A stretch of 64,000 bases of DNA from Candidatus Poribacteria bacterium (GCA_022826645.1 JAJDUM010000017.1:124001-188000), one strand, 5' to 3'. Positions 1 to 8,788 are shown, counted from the first letter of the stretch. Program-made: numbers and translations. The notes: a model not told the origin generated them from the letters alone.

Positions 1-169
1 CGGGGCAACCGTTGTTGCGGATAACGTGGGGATCGGAGCAGCAGGCATGGCGGACTATTTGAGCCACGTCCGCTCTCACTACGAGAGTAGTACCCATTGG
101 TTCGAGACAGATTTGCCTTGGGTGAAGCGCGATGCCATGGAGGTGACTATTTACCGGACCTCCCGTTAA
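1..169 (+). CDS. C-terminal end of a COMT-like O-methyltransferase (5' truncated by window edge)
   Basis: The reading frame is open from base 2 and stops with TAA at 167-169, giving 55 residues. It contains ADN followed about a dozen residues later by YLSHVRSHYESSTHW, then a terminal EVTIYR. This resembles the last part of animal catechol O-methyltransferases, where an ADN motif is followed by a FLAHVR-type helix and a terminal strand ending in IYK. The family transfers a methyl group from S-adenosylmethionine to a catechol hydroxyl, with Mg2+. The SAM-binding core lies outside the window, so activity cannot be judged. The next gene, a PhyH dioxygenase, is 119 bases downstream on the same strand. 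The family call rests on a short stretch. Confidence 0.66.
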   Translation, partial: GATVVADNVGIGAAGMADYLSHVRSHYESSTHWFETDLPWVKRDAMEVTIYRTSR

Positions 170-288
170 ATAATCGGACAAGAGATTTAATCGATACTCT
201 TATTCACTTACTGGGAAGCGAATGCATTGATGAATTTCCTGCAACGGTCTCATCAACGCGCACCAAAGGTTACTCAGGAGGCTGTACT

Positions 289-1086
289 ATGGCGAACTTA
301 CATGGACCAGTTTTGACTGACGATGAATTTGAGATATTCCACGAAGAGGGATATGTGCGTCTGGGCAAAGTTGCGCCGGATGAAGAGATTCAGGCACTCT
401 GCCAACGAATTGATGACATCATGTTGGGAAAGATTTGCTACGACAACATGCTCATGCAGTTGTGCCCGTCAGCGGGTCACGCAGAATTGTCGAAGCAGAC
501 GAAAGAGTTTAAGGGATCTTCGCTGAAGTATCGGAAGATCCAGGACCTTGATCAGGACCCGCTATTCTTGCCTTACATACGACACCCGCTGTTTCAGAAT
601 ATCACAGGGAAAATCATCGGCGAAGAGGTTTCCGCCTTTCGGACGATGTTCTTCAACAAGCCGGCAGAACGAGGTGTCATGATCAATTGGCATCAAGACG
701 GTGCAGGCGGTTGGGGACTGAGCATTCCACCACAGGTGACGATCTGGACCGCATTGGATCCAACCAGTGTCGCCAACGGCTGCTTACAGATCATCCCGGG
801 ATCGCACAAAAGTCTTATCCCTGAACAAGGCGATCAATTATCCCCCGAAGAACGGGCAATCCACGCCCCAGACGAAAAGCGACTCTATCTGGAGATGGAG
901 ATGGGAGAGGTGGTCTTGCTGCATAATTGGACCTTACACCGTTCAGAGATCAACACGACAGATCGTCCACGGCGCGCATTCAGCGTCTGTTATATTGATG
1001 CAGCGACCCGCCAAGTTTCGACCGGGCGCACATATCCGAAGGTTTTCCCGGAGTATGTACCCGTTGAGGAACCGCAGAATGTGTGA
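289..1086 (+). CDS. Phytanoyl-CoA dioxygenase (PhyH) family protein
   Basis: A 265-residue non-haem Fe(II)/2-oxoglutarate oxygenase of the PhyH family, which hydroxylates small organic substrates. The facial triad is visible: H135-Q-D137 in the NWHQD motif and the distal H217 in LHNWTLHRS. Arg228 or Arg229 in RPRRAF is the likely 2-oxoglutarate anchor, and the family IPGSHK motif is at about 169-174. The frame is open further upstream, to 97, but ATG 289 has AGGAGG at 276-281 at good spacing and the family N-terminus begins just after it. A second PhyH gene follows after 63 bases, so the two are probably co-transcribed. The substrate is unknown. Confidence 0.9.
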   Translation: MANLHGPVLTDDEFEIFHEEGYVRLGKVAPDEEIQALCQRIDDIMLGKICYDNMLMQLCPSAGHAELSKQTKEFKGSSLKYRKIQDLDQDPLFLPYIRHPLFQNITGKIIGEEVSAFRTMFFNKPAERGVMINWHQDGAGGWGLSIPPQVTIWTALDPTSVANGCLQIIPGSHKSLIPEQGDQLSPEERAIHAPDEKRLYLEMEMGEVVLLHNWTLHRSEINTTDRPRRAFSVCYIDAATRQVSTGRTYPKVFPEYVPVEEPQNV

Positions 1087-1149
1087 ATCTACATTCTTGA
1101 GAATTAAGGAGTTTATCGACAGACAGTATGAATTCAAAGGAGAGTTTTT

Positions 1150-1926
1150 GTGACCCTTGCAGAATTATACTACTACGATGTGAACGGGTATCTGCTGATT
1201 GAAGATGCTATTGAGCCAAACTATCTGGCATATCTGAACGAACGTCTGGATATCTGGGAGGAAAAGGCACTGCAAGATTTTCACGCCCTACCGGAATCGG
1301 CAAACCCTGAAGTGAGATATGACGACATCCTGAATCAGGAAACGTCCTTATTGAACCTTGTTGTGAATCCGATAGTGCTTCCCTATATCAATGAGATGGT
1401 GGACCGTCCCAGGCTGAAGTCCACGTGGGTGACATTTAAATGGAATGGAGGCAGGACAACCTATCATTCTAATCACACACCGTCGATAACACATAACTTT
1501 TACCACTTTAACGATCGTATCCATCACAATCTATTTCAGGTGTTCTATGCAATGCGCGACATCAATCCCGGCGAGGGTGGATTGCAGGTGATTCCCGGTA
1601 GTCATAAAGCAAACTACCCACCGCCTCCCGACGATGCATTGCAGGACATGTACATTGAAATACCGATGAAGGCGGGGTCTGTCCTGCTTTTTACCCACGA
1701 CATGCGTCACGGTTCATTCAACACCATGGATAACGTACGTCGGACAATTATTTTCACCTACTGTCCCGGAGTCATAGCAAATTCTTTTGGAGGCGACACG
1801 CTTTACCAAAATCTCTTTGAAGATGCGCCGGAAGGAAGCTGGCTGAAGTATCTCCTTCGCACACCGAACGGCTTTTTGGAAACTTATCCAAAACCCGAGT
1901 GTATGCCTGAATCAACAATGAAGTAG
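1150..1926 (+). CDS. PhyH-like dioxygenase with an atypical iron-site motif
   Basis: A 258-residue protein starting at GTG, preceded by AAAGGAGAG at 1136-1144. Family features include VIPGSHKANYP at about 148-157, the distal H187 in FTHDMRHGS and R197/R198 for 2-oxoglutarate. At the place of the usual H-x-D the sequence is YHSNHT (H106, N108), so the canonical carboxylate ligand is replaced by Asn. This could mean a different ligand set, a water or chloride taking the third position, or a non-catalytic paralogue. It lies directly downstream of another PhyH gene, probably in the same operon. PhyH membership is secure; activity is not. Confidence 0.82.
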   Translation: MTLAELYYYDVNGYLLIEDAIEPNYLAYLNERLDIWEEKALQDFHALPESANPEVRYDDILNQETSLLNLVVNPIVLPYINEMVDRPRLKSTWVTFKWNGGRTTYHSNHTPSITHNFYHFNDRIHHNLFQVFYAMRDINPGEGGLQVIPGSHKANYPPPPDDALQDMYIEIPMKAGSVLLFTHDMRHGSFNTMDNVRRTIIFTYCPGVIANSFGGDTLYQNLFEDAPEGSWLKYLLRTPNGFLETYPKPECMPESTMK

Positions 1927-1960
1927 ATTCATGGATATTTCCGCTATCTCCAGCATTGAA

Positions 1961-1973
1961 ACCCCGCAGGGGT
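1961..1973. terminator. Short GC hairpin between convergent genes
   Basis: ACCCC-GCA-GGGGT forms a 5-bp stem with a 3-nt loop in the 56-base gap between the PhyH gene and the convergent SAM hydrolase gene. There is no T-tract, so at best it is a weak terminator. Confidence 0.25.
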
Positions 1974-1982
1974 AAGTTGGTA

Positions 1983-2783
1983 TCACGTTACACAAACTGT
2001 GATTGCGTCCCCCCGTTTCAGCCCAAGAACTCGCGCTGCATCGCCCTGGTTGATTGAGATTTCCAATCGGTTAGAGCTGCCGATAATTGCTAACGTCTCG
2101 CCGACTGGCGATTCAGCATACGAGTGGTTGAGATGAGCGATCTTCGCATTTCCTGCATGGATAACAACCCCAGCCTGTCCCGTCCACGACTCCAACATAT
2201 CGTGAGAGATATTTGTTACCAAATTCCCAAAGGTATCAATCCAGATGATGTGCCCCACAATCACCCCATTCGTTACTTTAGGTTTTGGAATGGGGAATTG
2301 CACGGGATCTGTAATTGGGTTTCCCAATTTATCCATGGATACACCGCGCGAAAGGTGTGCAGCAACAGGAGCAAAGATGTCCCTCCCATGAAAGGTGTTG
2401 CTAACCTGTGGCAGGAAGTAAGATGAGTTCTCCACCGATACGGTGCGAATATATTTTTCGTTATGGATGATATGAGTCAAAATCCCGTTATCCGGGCAGA
2501 TGAAGCGGGCTGTTTCTGTTTGGCAGATGATGGCTCTTCGGTGGCTGCCTACTCCTGGATCTACGACTATCAGGTGGATAGTACCGGATGGAAAATAGCG
2601 ATAGGCGGTATCAATTAGAATCGCAGCACCGTGAATATCTTGCGGCGGAATAGTGTGCGTGATGTCGACAATCTGAGCATGTGGATTGATATTCAGGATC
2701 ACGCCTTTCATGACTCCGACGTAATGATCACTTGTCCCAAAGTCGGTCATCAGTGTGATAACGCGGGTTGAAGAAAAGTCCAT
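1983..2783 (-). CDS. SAM hydroxide adenosyltransferase (DUF62 family), cytoplasmic
   Basis: A 266-residue member of the DUF62 / SAM hydroxide adenosyltransferase family, which hydrolyses S-adenosylmethionine to adenosine and methionine and is related to fluorinase and chlorinase. The family triad is visible as D75 in DPGVG, R82 in SHRR and H132 in FHGRDIF; the seven-residue D-to-R spacing matches the archaeal enzyme PH0463 (D68/R75). The N-terminal MTDFG motif is at 12-16. There is no signal peptide, unlike the paralogue at 20045-20944. It is transcribed alone and convergent to the preceding PhyH gene. The halogenase subfamily is unlikely because the hydroxide-forming triad is intact. Confidence 0.9.
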   Translation of the reverse strand: MDFSSTRVITLMTDFGTSDHYVGVMKGVILNINPHAQIVDITHTIPPQDIHGAAILIDTAYRYFPSGTIHLIVVDPGVGSHRRAIICQTETARFICPDNGILTHIIHNEKYIRTVSVENSSYFLPQVSNTFHGRDIFAPVAAHLSRGVSMDKLGNPITDPVQFPIPKPKVTNGVIVGHIIWIDTFGNLVTNISHDMLESWTGQAGVVIHAGNAKIAHLNHSYAESPVGETLAIIGSSNRLEISINQGDAARVLGLKRGDAITVCVT

Positions 2784-2864
2784 TGTCGCTTACCTCGTAA
2801 GATAGGTTACGCAGCATCGAAAGTCTATCAGAAAGGGCAGCGGCAGGCAAGACGAAATATTCGC

Positions 2865-2893
2865 TTGCACCGCCGCATAGACTGGGCTATAAT
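2865..2893 (+). promoter_or_regulatory. Sigma-70-type promoter for the mqnE-mqnA operon
   Basis: TTGCAC (2865-2870) and TATAAT (2888-2893) are separated by exactly 17 bases, in the 310-base gap between the divergent SAM hydrolase gene and mqnE. Predicted transcription would start near 2900, leaving a leader of about 190 bases. I saw no gene in the rest of this gap. Confidence 0.62.
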
Positions 2894-3093
2894 ACTGATA
2901 TCAGATCATGGGAATTTGTATGGCACTCCGACCAAAAATGTGAACCGACAAGGCTACTGATAAACTGCACAATTTCCTAGACAAAGATGGCTCGCATTCG
3001 GATTTATTCAACCGTTTTGGAGGAATTGCACTGGACTACGACCTGAGATTGACCAGTACTTTGAAAGATTTAGAAATTGAAACAGGAGCGATG

Positions 3094-4230
3094 ATGGCAA
3101 ATTTTTTACCAATTACAGACTCAACACTTCACCCAATCTACGAGAAAGTGGAGGCGGAGGCGCGCCTCTCCTTTGAAGATGGGGTAAAGCTCTATGAAAG
3201 TCCGGACGTCAACGGCGTTGGCTATCTCGCTAACATCGTGCGCGAACGGCAGAACGGGAGTTTTGCCTACTACAACCTGAACCAGCATATCGACTACTCG
3301 AATGTGTGCATTCTGCATGCCCGCTGCCATTTCTGTGCATTTGCGCGGAAGGACATGCAGACCGAAGGGGCTTGGGAGATGAGCGTTGATGAATTTCTGG
3401 ATAAGGCAATGTATTCGATAGACCACGGTTGCACGGAAATTCATAGCGTCGGTGGCTTGCACCCGAAGCTACCGTTTGAATACTATCTCGATATGCTGCG
3501 AGGGTTGAAGAAGCGGATGCCACAGGTTCATCTAAAGTTTTTTACGGCTGTAGAGATTCACCACTTTTCTCGGATATTCAAGATGTCGATTGAGGAGGTC
3601 TTGATTGCATTGCGTGAGGCGGGGTTAGATTCGCTGCCCGGTGGCGGGGCGGAGATCTTCGCGGAGGAGACACGAGAAAAGATCTGTCCCGGTAAATTGA
3701 GTGCGGAGGGTTGGCTTGAAGTACATGATATCGCACACCGGCTTGGCATTTCAACGAACGCAACGATGCTTTACGGGCATCTTGAAACGAATGAGGATCG
3801 GGTAGACCACCTGATTCGCCTTCGCGAGCAGCAGGACAGGTCGGAGGGTTTTGTCACCTTTATTCCGTTGGCATTCCATCCGGATAATACACGAATGGAC
3901 TACCTACCGAGCACATCAGGCTTGACAGACTTGCGGAATGTAGCAGTATCGCGCCTATTGTTGGATAACTTCCCGCACATCAAAGTGTATTGGATTATGA
4001 CCGGATTAAAGACTGCACAGATCGCTCTGAGTTTTGGTGCCGATGACATCGATGGTACGGTAACGGAGGAAAAGATTACCCATATGGCTGGCGCTGACAC
4101 GCCGGAAGCCATCTCAGCAGAAGAGATTACCCAGCTCATCGAAGAGGCTGGTCGTATTCCTGTTGAACGCGACACGCTCTATAACGAAATTATTCGCGAA
4201 GGAAATCAATGGCACAGGAAAGCCGCGTAA
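3094..4230 (+). CDS. mqnE: Aminofutalosine synthase, radical SAM (MqnE)
   Basis: A 378-residue radical SAM enzyme of the MqnE/CofH group. MqnE converts the enolpyruvyl ether made by MqnA, using SAM, to aminofutalosine in menaquinone biosynthesis. Supporting features are HIDYSN just before the cluster, the CAF motif after it, an EIHSVGG strand, PGGGAEIF and REKICPGK, all typical of this group. The cluster cysteines are C72, C78 and C81, a CX5CX2C spacing, two residues longer than the CX3CX2C I expect for MqnE. ATG 3094 has AGGAG at 3084-3088; the frame is open upstream to TTG 3049 but without a ribosome-binding site. It overlaps mqnA by 22 bases, which strongly supports the pathway call. Confidence 0.87.
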   Translation: MANFLPITDSTLHPIYEKVEAEARLSFEDGVKLYESPDVNGVGYLANIVRERQNGSFAYYNLNQHIDYSNVCILHARCHFCAFARKDMQTEGAWEMSVDEFLDKAMYSIDHGCTEIHSVGGLHPKLPFEYYLDMLRGLKKRMPQVHLKFFTAVEIHHFSRIFKMSIEEVLIALREAGLDSLPGGGAEIFAEETREKICPGKLSAEGWLEVHDIAHRLGISTNATMLYGHLETNEDRVDHLIRLREQQDRSEGFVTFIPLAFHPDNTRMDYLPSTSGLTDLRNVAVSRLLLDNFPHIKVYWIMTGLKTAQIALSFGADDIDGTVTEEKITHMAGADTPEAISAEEITQLIEEAGRIPVERDTLYNEIIREGNQWHRKAA

Positions 4231-5021
4231 AAGTTGGGGCGGTTTCGTTTCTCAACACGAAACCGCTGATTTACCCGCTTGTCAATGGAAACCAATTTCC
4301 CGGCAGTGAGGAGATAGAACTCAGCTTGGCAGTTCCCAGTCGTTTAGCCATGGAACTAAGGGACGGGAATCTTGATGTTGGATTGATTCCAATCATAGAG
4401 TATTTTCGGACCGGCATTGAGTATAGAATTATCCGGCAAATTTCAATCTGCTCACGGGGACCTGTATTGAGCATCCAATTGCTCAGCCGGGTACCGATCC
4501 CTGATATTCGCCGTGTCGCACTTGATACGAGTTCGCGCTCATCTCGTGCACTTGTACGGATCGTGCTTGCCGAAAAATATGACCTGCATCCCGAATTTCA
4601 TTCCTGTCCACCTACTATCGACCCACGAGAGACCGATACGGACGCAGTACTACTGATTGGCGATGCGGCGTTGAGATGGCTCGGAACCACGGATTATGGC
4701 TTAGATCTTGGTGCGGAATGGACTGCATTGACAGGGCTACCGTTTGTTTATGCTTGCTGGGTGGCACGGGGCGATGTCGAATTGGGGGAAGTTCCTCAAA
4801 CCCTCTTAAATGCAAAGGAGTACGGCATCAAGAAAATCCCTGAGATCGTTCAAATCGAATCTCAGAGACTCGGCTTCGCGGAAACACTTTGTCAAGATTA
4901 TCTGACCAAGTATATCTTCTACGAACTCGGAGATGCCGAGATTGCCGGATTGAAAAAGTTTTATGAACTCGCAATCAAGTATGACCTCGCCCAACCCAAT
5001 GTAACGCTGAAGTTTGTTTGA
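4209..5021 (+). CDS. mqnA: Chorismate dehydratase (MqnA)
   Basis: A 270-residue periplasmic-binding-protein-fold enzyme of the MqnA/MqnD family. MqnA dehydrates chorismate to 3-enolpyruvyl-benzoate, the first futalosine-pathway step. The N-terminal VGAVSFLNTKPLIYPL is the family signature; GNLDVGLIPIIEYF, SRSSRALVRI and the later GDAAL are also typical. The start ATG lies inside the end of mqnE, with GAAGGAA just upstream, so translation is probably coupled. Other pathway genes (mqnB, mqnC, mqnD) are not in this window. MqnD is the close alternative, but the N-terminus and the pairing with mqnE favour MqnA. Confidence 0.9.
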   Translation: MAQESRVKVGAVSFLNTKPLIYPLVNGNQFPGSEEIELSLAVPSRLAMELRDGNLDVGLIPIIEYFRTGIEYRIIRQISICSRGPVLSIQLLSRVPIPDIRRVALDTSSRSSRALVRIVLAEKYDLHPEFHSCPPTIDPRETDTDAVLLIGDAALRWLGTTDYGLDLGAEWTALTGLPFVYACWVARGDVELGEVPQTLLNAKEYGIKKIPEIVQIESQRLGFAETLCQDYLTKYIFYELGDAEIAGLKKFYELAIKYDLAQPNVTLKFV

Positions 5022-5044
5022 ACGTTCGGTATTGAGAAAACACT

Positions 5045-5842
5045 ATGCTGACGGCTGATGAGAAAACACACTTTCACCTGCTAGGTTTTGTCAAAGTCCC
5101 CGCTGTCCTGACACCTGGAGAAATTGCTGAATTTTCTTGGAGATTCGACGCAATTATTGCTAACGGCAAAGACCAAGGGGATACTTCAGCGCCAGGGACA
5201 CGGATTTTTCCAGCAGGCCATCGTGTCATTATCCCGTTAATTGAGGCAGATCCATATTTCTACAACCTACTCGATCATCCCAAACTGGCTGGCATCGCCG
5301 AAGATCTGCTTGGAGACGACTGCATCTTTTTCGGCAGCTCTGATGGCCAAATTCACACTGGGGACACGAATTGGCACCGCGATGGTAGTTGGCCTGAACC
5401 CGGCATTGAGATCAAGTTGACATTTTATCTGGATGATGTTGCACCGGGCAAAGGGTGTCTAAGTTTTATCCCCGGTAGTCACCTATGGCCACTCCATTAC
5501 ACCGAGCTTGAAAAGCAGATCGACGAACGGGCACTCGGATATCCCATGCGGGAGTTTCCCGGTCGCTATGAATTGTCAACACAGAAGGGTGATGTCATCG
5601 CTTTTAACACACGGGTATGGCACTCATCGTGGGGCGGCGGTGTTAATCGTCGGCAGATGGCGTGGATGATGCGAACCCGACCACGGATGGCTTGGGAGAT
5701 CGAGCGCATTGTCACATTCAACAAGAGCTACGCGAAGATGTGGGCACCTGATACTGGACGGTTGGTCTCCGATCGACTCTTCAAGACAGCAGGTCCAAAT
5801 AGGATGAAAAAGATCCAACTATTGAAAGAACTAGGACTGTGA
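5045..5842 (+). CDS. Phytanoyl-CoA dioxygenase (PhyH) family protein
   Basis: A 265-residue Fe(II)/2-oxoglutarate dioxygenase. H111-R-D113 in NWHRDGSW and distal H193 in RVWHSSWGG give the facial triad, with R202/R203 as probable 2-oxoglutarate ligand and FIPGSH at 141-146. It starts 23 bases after mqnA on the same strand and may be read from the mqn promoter, though no functional link to menaquinone is evident. The substrate is unknown; relatives act on phytanoyl-CoA, ectoine and various secondary metabolites. Confidence 0.9.
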   Translation: MLTADEKTHFHLLGFVKVPAVLTPGEIAEFSWRFDAIIANGKDQGDTSAPGTRIFPAGHRVIIPLIEADPYFYNLLDHPKLAGIAEDLLGDDCIFFGSSDGQIHTGDTNWHRDGSWPEPGIEIKLTFYLDDVAPGKGCLSFIPGSHLWPLHYTELEKQIDERALGYPMREFPGRYELSTQKGDVIAFNTRVWHSSWGGGVNRRQMAWMMRTRPRMAWEIERIVTFNKSYAKMWAPDTGRLVSDRLFKTAGPNRMKKIQLLKELGL

Positions 5843-5891
5843 AAAATATTGTGAGTGACAAAACAGTACGCTAATCGGAAGTATAAGTAAT

Positions 5892-7169
5892 ATGCTCGAA
5901 ACTACACTCTTTGATTCAACCTACGAAAGCCGCAAGCGCCCCTTGCTAAAGCAGTTGTTGGATGCGATTCGTCCGATTTATTCCGCGAACGAACTCAAAG
6001 TCTTACGCATTAACAGTGAAAGTCGAGATCTTCTTTCTCTCCGCTCTGGCCGCGGATTTGTCAATCGGGATATCCTCGAAACAGTGCTCGGAAATCTCCT
6101 TGAATGTGTGGCCCCCGGTTCCCACAACGCACCGCGTCCAGAAAATAGTAAGGGCGAACTGACAGAAGCGATTGAAGAGGTTGCCGACCAACTTTACGCG
6201 ATGATCGCTCAATCCTTTCTGGCGGTTACCGACGAGAGTGAGTTAGAAAGCCGCGCCCTAGACACCACGTTTGCGTTACTATGGGAGTTGCCTCGACTGA
6301 AACAGCGTGCTTTATGGAACCGTTTTGCCTCTCTGCGAGATCCGGCGGTGTGGGACGCGTATCTACTCCACACCGGAATTTCCCGTGAAAAGCTGATTAA
6401 ACTGGACATCAGGGACAAGGTAGATGAAGCCATTCTAAAACGAGAATTTCAACCCTATCGGAATTTCCTTGAGGATCTTGACTTGGCGTTCGCTTTTGAC
6501 TATCAGATGCAGTTGGTCGTAAGTACGTACCCCGGCTGGAGAGTGCTCTTCTACCACGATGTTGGCTATCTCTTAACTCGGTCTGGTCCCGTTGAGGATA
6601 ACCCGGATATCTGCCGCACTCCCGTTCCACTTTTGCCCCGCGCCATTTCTGAGCTTGGAGGGCGCTATTACCAAGCAGATCTCCACCCCGAAACAGAAAT
6701 TGGTGACGCAAATTTCTTGGAACATCCCCACCGCGGCTTCACCACTGGGCAGACCGGAGTTATCGGTTCTGGTTGTGTCATCTATCCGTGTACGCTCGGT
6801 GGCTTGAGCGTGAGGGTCAAGCAGCGCCATCCAACGCTGGGTGACTTCGTACAGATTGGCACGGATGCGAGTCTGTTGGGTCCTGTACGCGTGGGAGACC
6901 GTTCCACTGTCGGCACAAACACGGAGATCTACGGTTTCGTTGAAATCGGTACCAGCTGCCATATCGGTTCTTCAGTAGTCATCGGAACCATCCGGAGTGA
7001 ATCCATCAAACCGGGCGTCATTCGCCTTGGAAAAAACGTATCGGTGGGTGATGGAACAATCATCGAAAACACCTCCGCAATAGATCTTATCATTCCAGAT
7101 CAGTCAGAAATTCCCGCACGCAGCCATGTTTCCAACGATGGCTTCGGACATCCCAGATACGTGGTATAG
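5892..7169 (+). CDS. Serine acetyltransferase-like hexapeptide-repeat protein with a long N-terminal domain
   Basis: A 425-residue protein. The first 260 residues or so are mostly helical and I do not recognise them beyond a general resemblance to the helical part of serine acetyltransferases. From about residue 262 the sequence follows the CysE left-handed beta-helix: LHPETEIGD, LEHPHRGFTTGQTGVIG, CTLGG, then KQRHPTLGDFVQIG. CysE makes O-acetylserine from serine and acetyl-CoA for cysteine synthesis. Typical CysE is about 260-320 residues, so this is long, and it has a further set of hexapeptide turns to residue 400. It lies 13 bases upstream of purH and is probably co-transcribed with it. 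An acyltransferase acting on a different substrate is possible. Confidence 0.68.
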   Translation: MLETTLFDSTYESRKRPLLKQLLDAIRPIYSANELKVLRINSESRDLLSLRSGRGFVNRDILETVLGNLLECVAPGSHNAPRPENSKGELTEAIEEVADQLYAMIAQSFLAVTDESELESRALDTTFALLWELPRLKQRALWNRFASLRDPAVWDAYLLHTGISREKLIKLDIRDKVDEAILKREFQPYRNFLEDLDLAFAFDYQMQLVVSTYPGWRVLFYHDVGYLLTRSGPVEDNPDICRTPVPLLPRAISELGGRYYQADLHPETEIGDANFLEHPHRGFTTGQTGVIGSGCVIYPCTLGGLSVRVKQRHPTLGDFVQIGTDASLLGPVRVGDRSTVGTNTEIYGFVEIGTSCHIGSSVVIGTIRSESIKPGVIRLGKNVSVGDGTIIENTSAIDLIIPDQSEIPARSHVSNDGFGHPRYVV

Positions 7170-7182
7170 GAAGGAGGGGTGA

Positions 7183-8748
7183 ATGAAAAAGATAAAACGC
7201 GCATTAATTAGCACCCATGATAAAGCTGAACTGATAAGTCTTACGAAAACTCTCGTTAATCATGGTGTAGAGATCCTTTCCACTGGTGGCACGGCGAACA
7301 CACTCCGCGAATCAGGGATTGAGATTCGTGATGTATCCGACTACACCGATTTTCCAGAAATGCTTGATGGGCGGGTAAAAACGCTGCATCCGAAGATTCA
7401 CGGTGCCATACTAGCAATCAGAGATAACCCTGACCACGTTACTCAGGCATCGAACCACGGACTTGAATTCATAGATCTTGTCGTTTCCAATCTCTACCCG
7501 TTCGAGGCAACGATTGCTAAGGCAGGGGTCGAACTCGCTGAAGCCATTGAAAACATTGACATTGGCGGACCATCGATGATTCGGGCGGCAGCTAAAAATT
7601 ATCACGATGTGGCAATCCTCACGGATCCGAGACAGTACCCCAACATTATTGAAGAACTCAACGCGAATGACGGTTGCCTTTCGGAGGAAAGTCGGTTTGA
7701 GCTTGCTAAAGCAGCGTTTACACACACCGCTCACTACGACACAGCAATTTCACGTTATCTCGCCAATTCGGATGCTCCCGACAACGAATTTCCAGAACTG
7801 CTTGACCTCCAGTACGACAGTGCCCACAGCCTTCGGTACGGCGAAAATCCCCACCAGCGTGCGGCGTTCTATCGCACCCATGCTTCGCCTGAATCGTGTG
7901 CTGCATGGGCAAACCAACTGAGCGGTCAACCACTTTCGTTCAACAACATCCTCGACTTGGAAGCGGCGATTGAAATCGTCAAGGACTTTTCCGAACCGGC
8001 GTGTGTGATTATCAAGCATAACAACCCGTGTGGATTAGCAATTGCCAACAATTTGGAAGTAGCGTTCAACGATGCCCTTGATTGTGATCGGACGTCCGCC
8101 TTTGGCTCTGTAATTGGTTTGAACCAAGAAGTTTCGCTAAAGGTCGCAAATACTATTCGTGAAGCAGCAAACGCAGGAGTCAAAGTCGATGCCATTATTG
8201 CCCCCAGCTACACCCCGAAAGCGTTGCGGGCACTTTCCCGCGTGAAACGTCGACCTATTCTCGAAACGGGGGAACTTCGGTTGGACGCGTCGGTAAAGCA
8301 GATTCGGAATGTCATAGGTGGCGTTCTGGTCCAAGACCGAGATCTACATGAAATTACCCCTGAGGACCTGAAGGTTGTCACGAAACGCCAGCCAACAGAC
8401 GAGGAGATTCAATCTCTGCTGTTTGCGTGGAAGGCGTGCAAGCATGTTAAATCGAACTGCATATTGCTCGCTCAAGGCTCAAAGACGGTCGGAATCGGTG
8501 CCGGGCAGATGAGCCGTGTTGACTCGTGCATTATCGCCGCGCGAAAGGCAGGCGACAGAGCGAAAACTGCTGTCCTCGCGTCTGATGCCTACTTCCCTTT
8601 CCCCGACGGGGTCGAAATCGCTGGTGAGGCAGGTGTACGGGCGATTATTCAACCTGGCGGTTCGGTGGGTGACGGCCCTGTTATTGAAACCGCAGATCGG
8701 TACGGGATGGCGATGATCTTCACCGGCGTCCGGCATTTTCGGCATTAA
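7183..8748 (+). CDS. purH: Bifunctional AICAR transformylase / IMP cyclohydrolase (PurH)
   Basis: A 521-residue protein, full length for PurH, which carries out the last two steps of de novo IMP synthesis in the cytoplasm. The N-terminal MGS-like IMP cyclohydrolase domain (about 1-145) has the STGGT phosphate loop and GGPSMIRAAAKN. The C-terminal transformylase domain has LRYGENPHQRA and the catalytic Lys-His pair in VIIKHNNPCG, plus GAGQMSRVDS near the end. ATG 7183 is preceded by a strong GGAAGGAGGGG. It follows the acetyltransferase-like gene closely. Confidence 0.97.
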   Translation: MKKIKRALISTHDKAELISLTKTLVNHGVEILSTGGTANTLRESGIEIRDVSDYTDFPEMLDGRVKTLHPKIHGAILAIRDNPDHVTQASNHGLEFIDLVVSNLYPFEATIAKAGVELAEAIENIDIGGPSMIRAAAKNYHDVAILTDPRQYPNIIEELNANDGCLSEESRFELAKAAFTHTAHYDTAISRYLANSDAPDNEFPELLDLQYDSAHSLRYGENPHQRAAFYRTHASPESCAAWANQLSGQPLSFNNILDLEAAIEIVKDFSEPACVIIKHNNPCGLAIANNLEVAFNDALDCDRTSAFGSVIGLNQEVSLKVANTIREAANAGVKVDAIIAPSYTPKALRALSRVKRRPILETGELRLDASVKQIRNVIGGVLVQDRDLHEITPEDLKVVTKRQPTDEEIQSLLFAWKACKHVKSNCILLAQGSKTVGIGAGQMSRVDSCIIAARKAGDRAKTAVLASDAYFPFPDGVEIAGEAGVRAIIQPGGSVGDGPVIETADRYGMAMIFTGVRHFRH

Positions 8749-8788
8749 GAGGATAGATGAAAAGGGGACACCGTTAACTGTGATGCAC

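Noticed and set aside
3049-3093. TTG 3049 as the mqnE start
   Set aside because: There is no ribosome-binding site at proper spacing, and the added residues are not part of the family N-terminus; ATG 3094 has AGGAG.
289-5842. A single operon from the O-methyltransferase through mqnE/mqnA to the PhyH at 5045
   Set aside because: The SAM hydrolase gene on the minus strand and a good promoter at 2865 separate the two groups.
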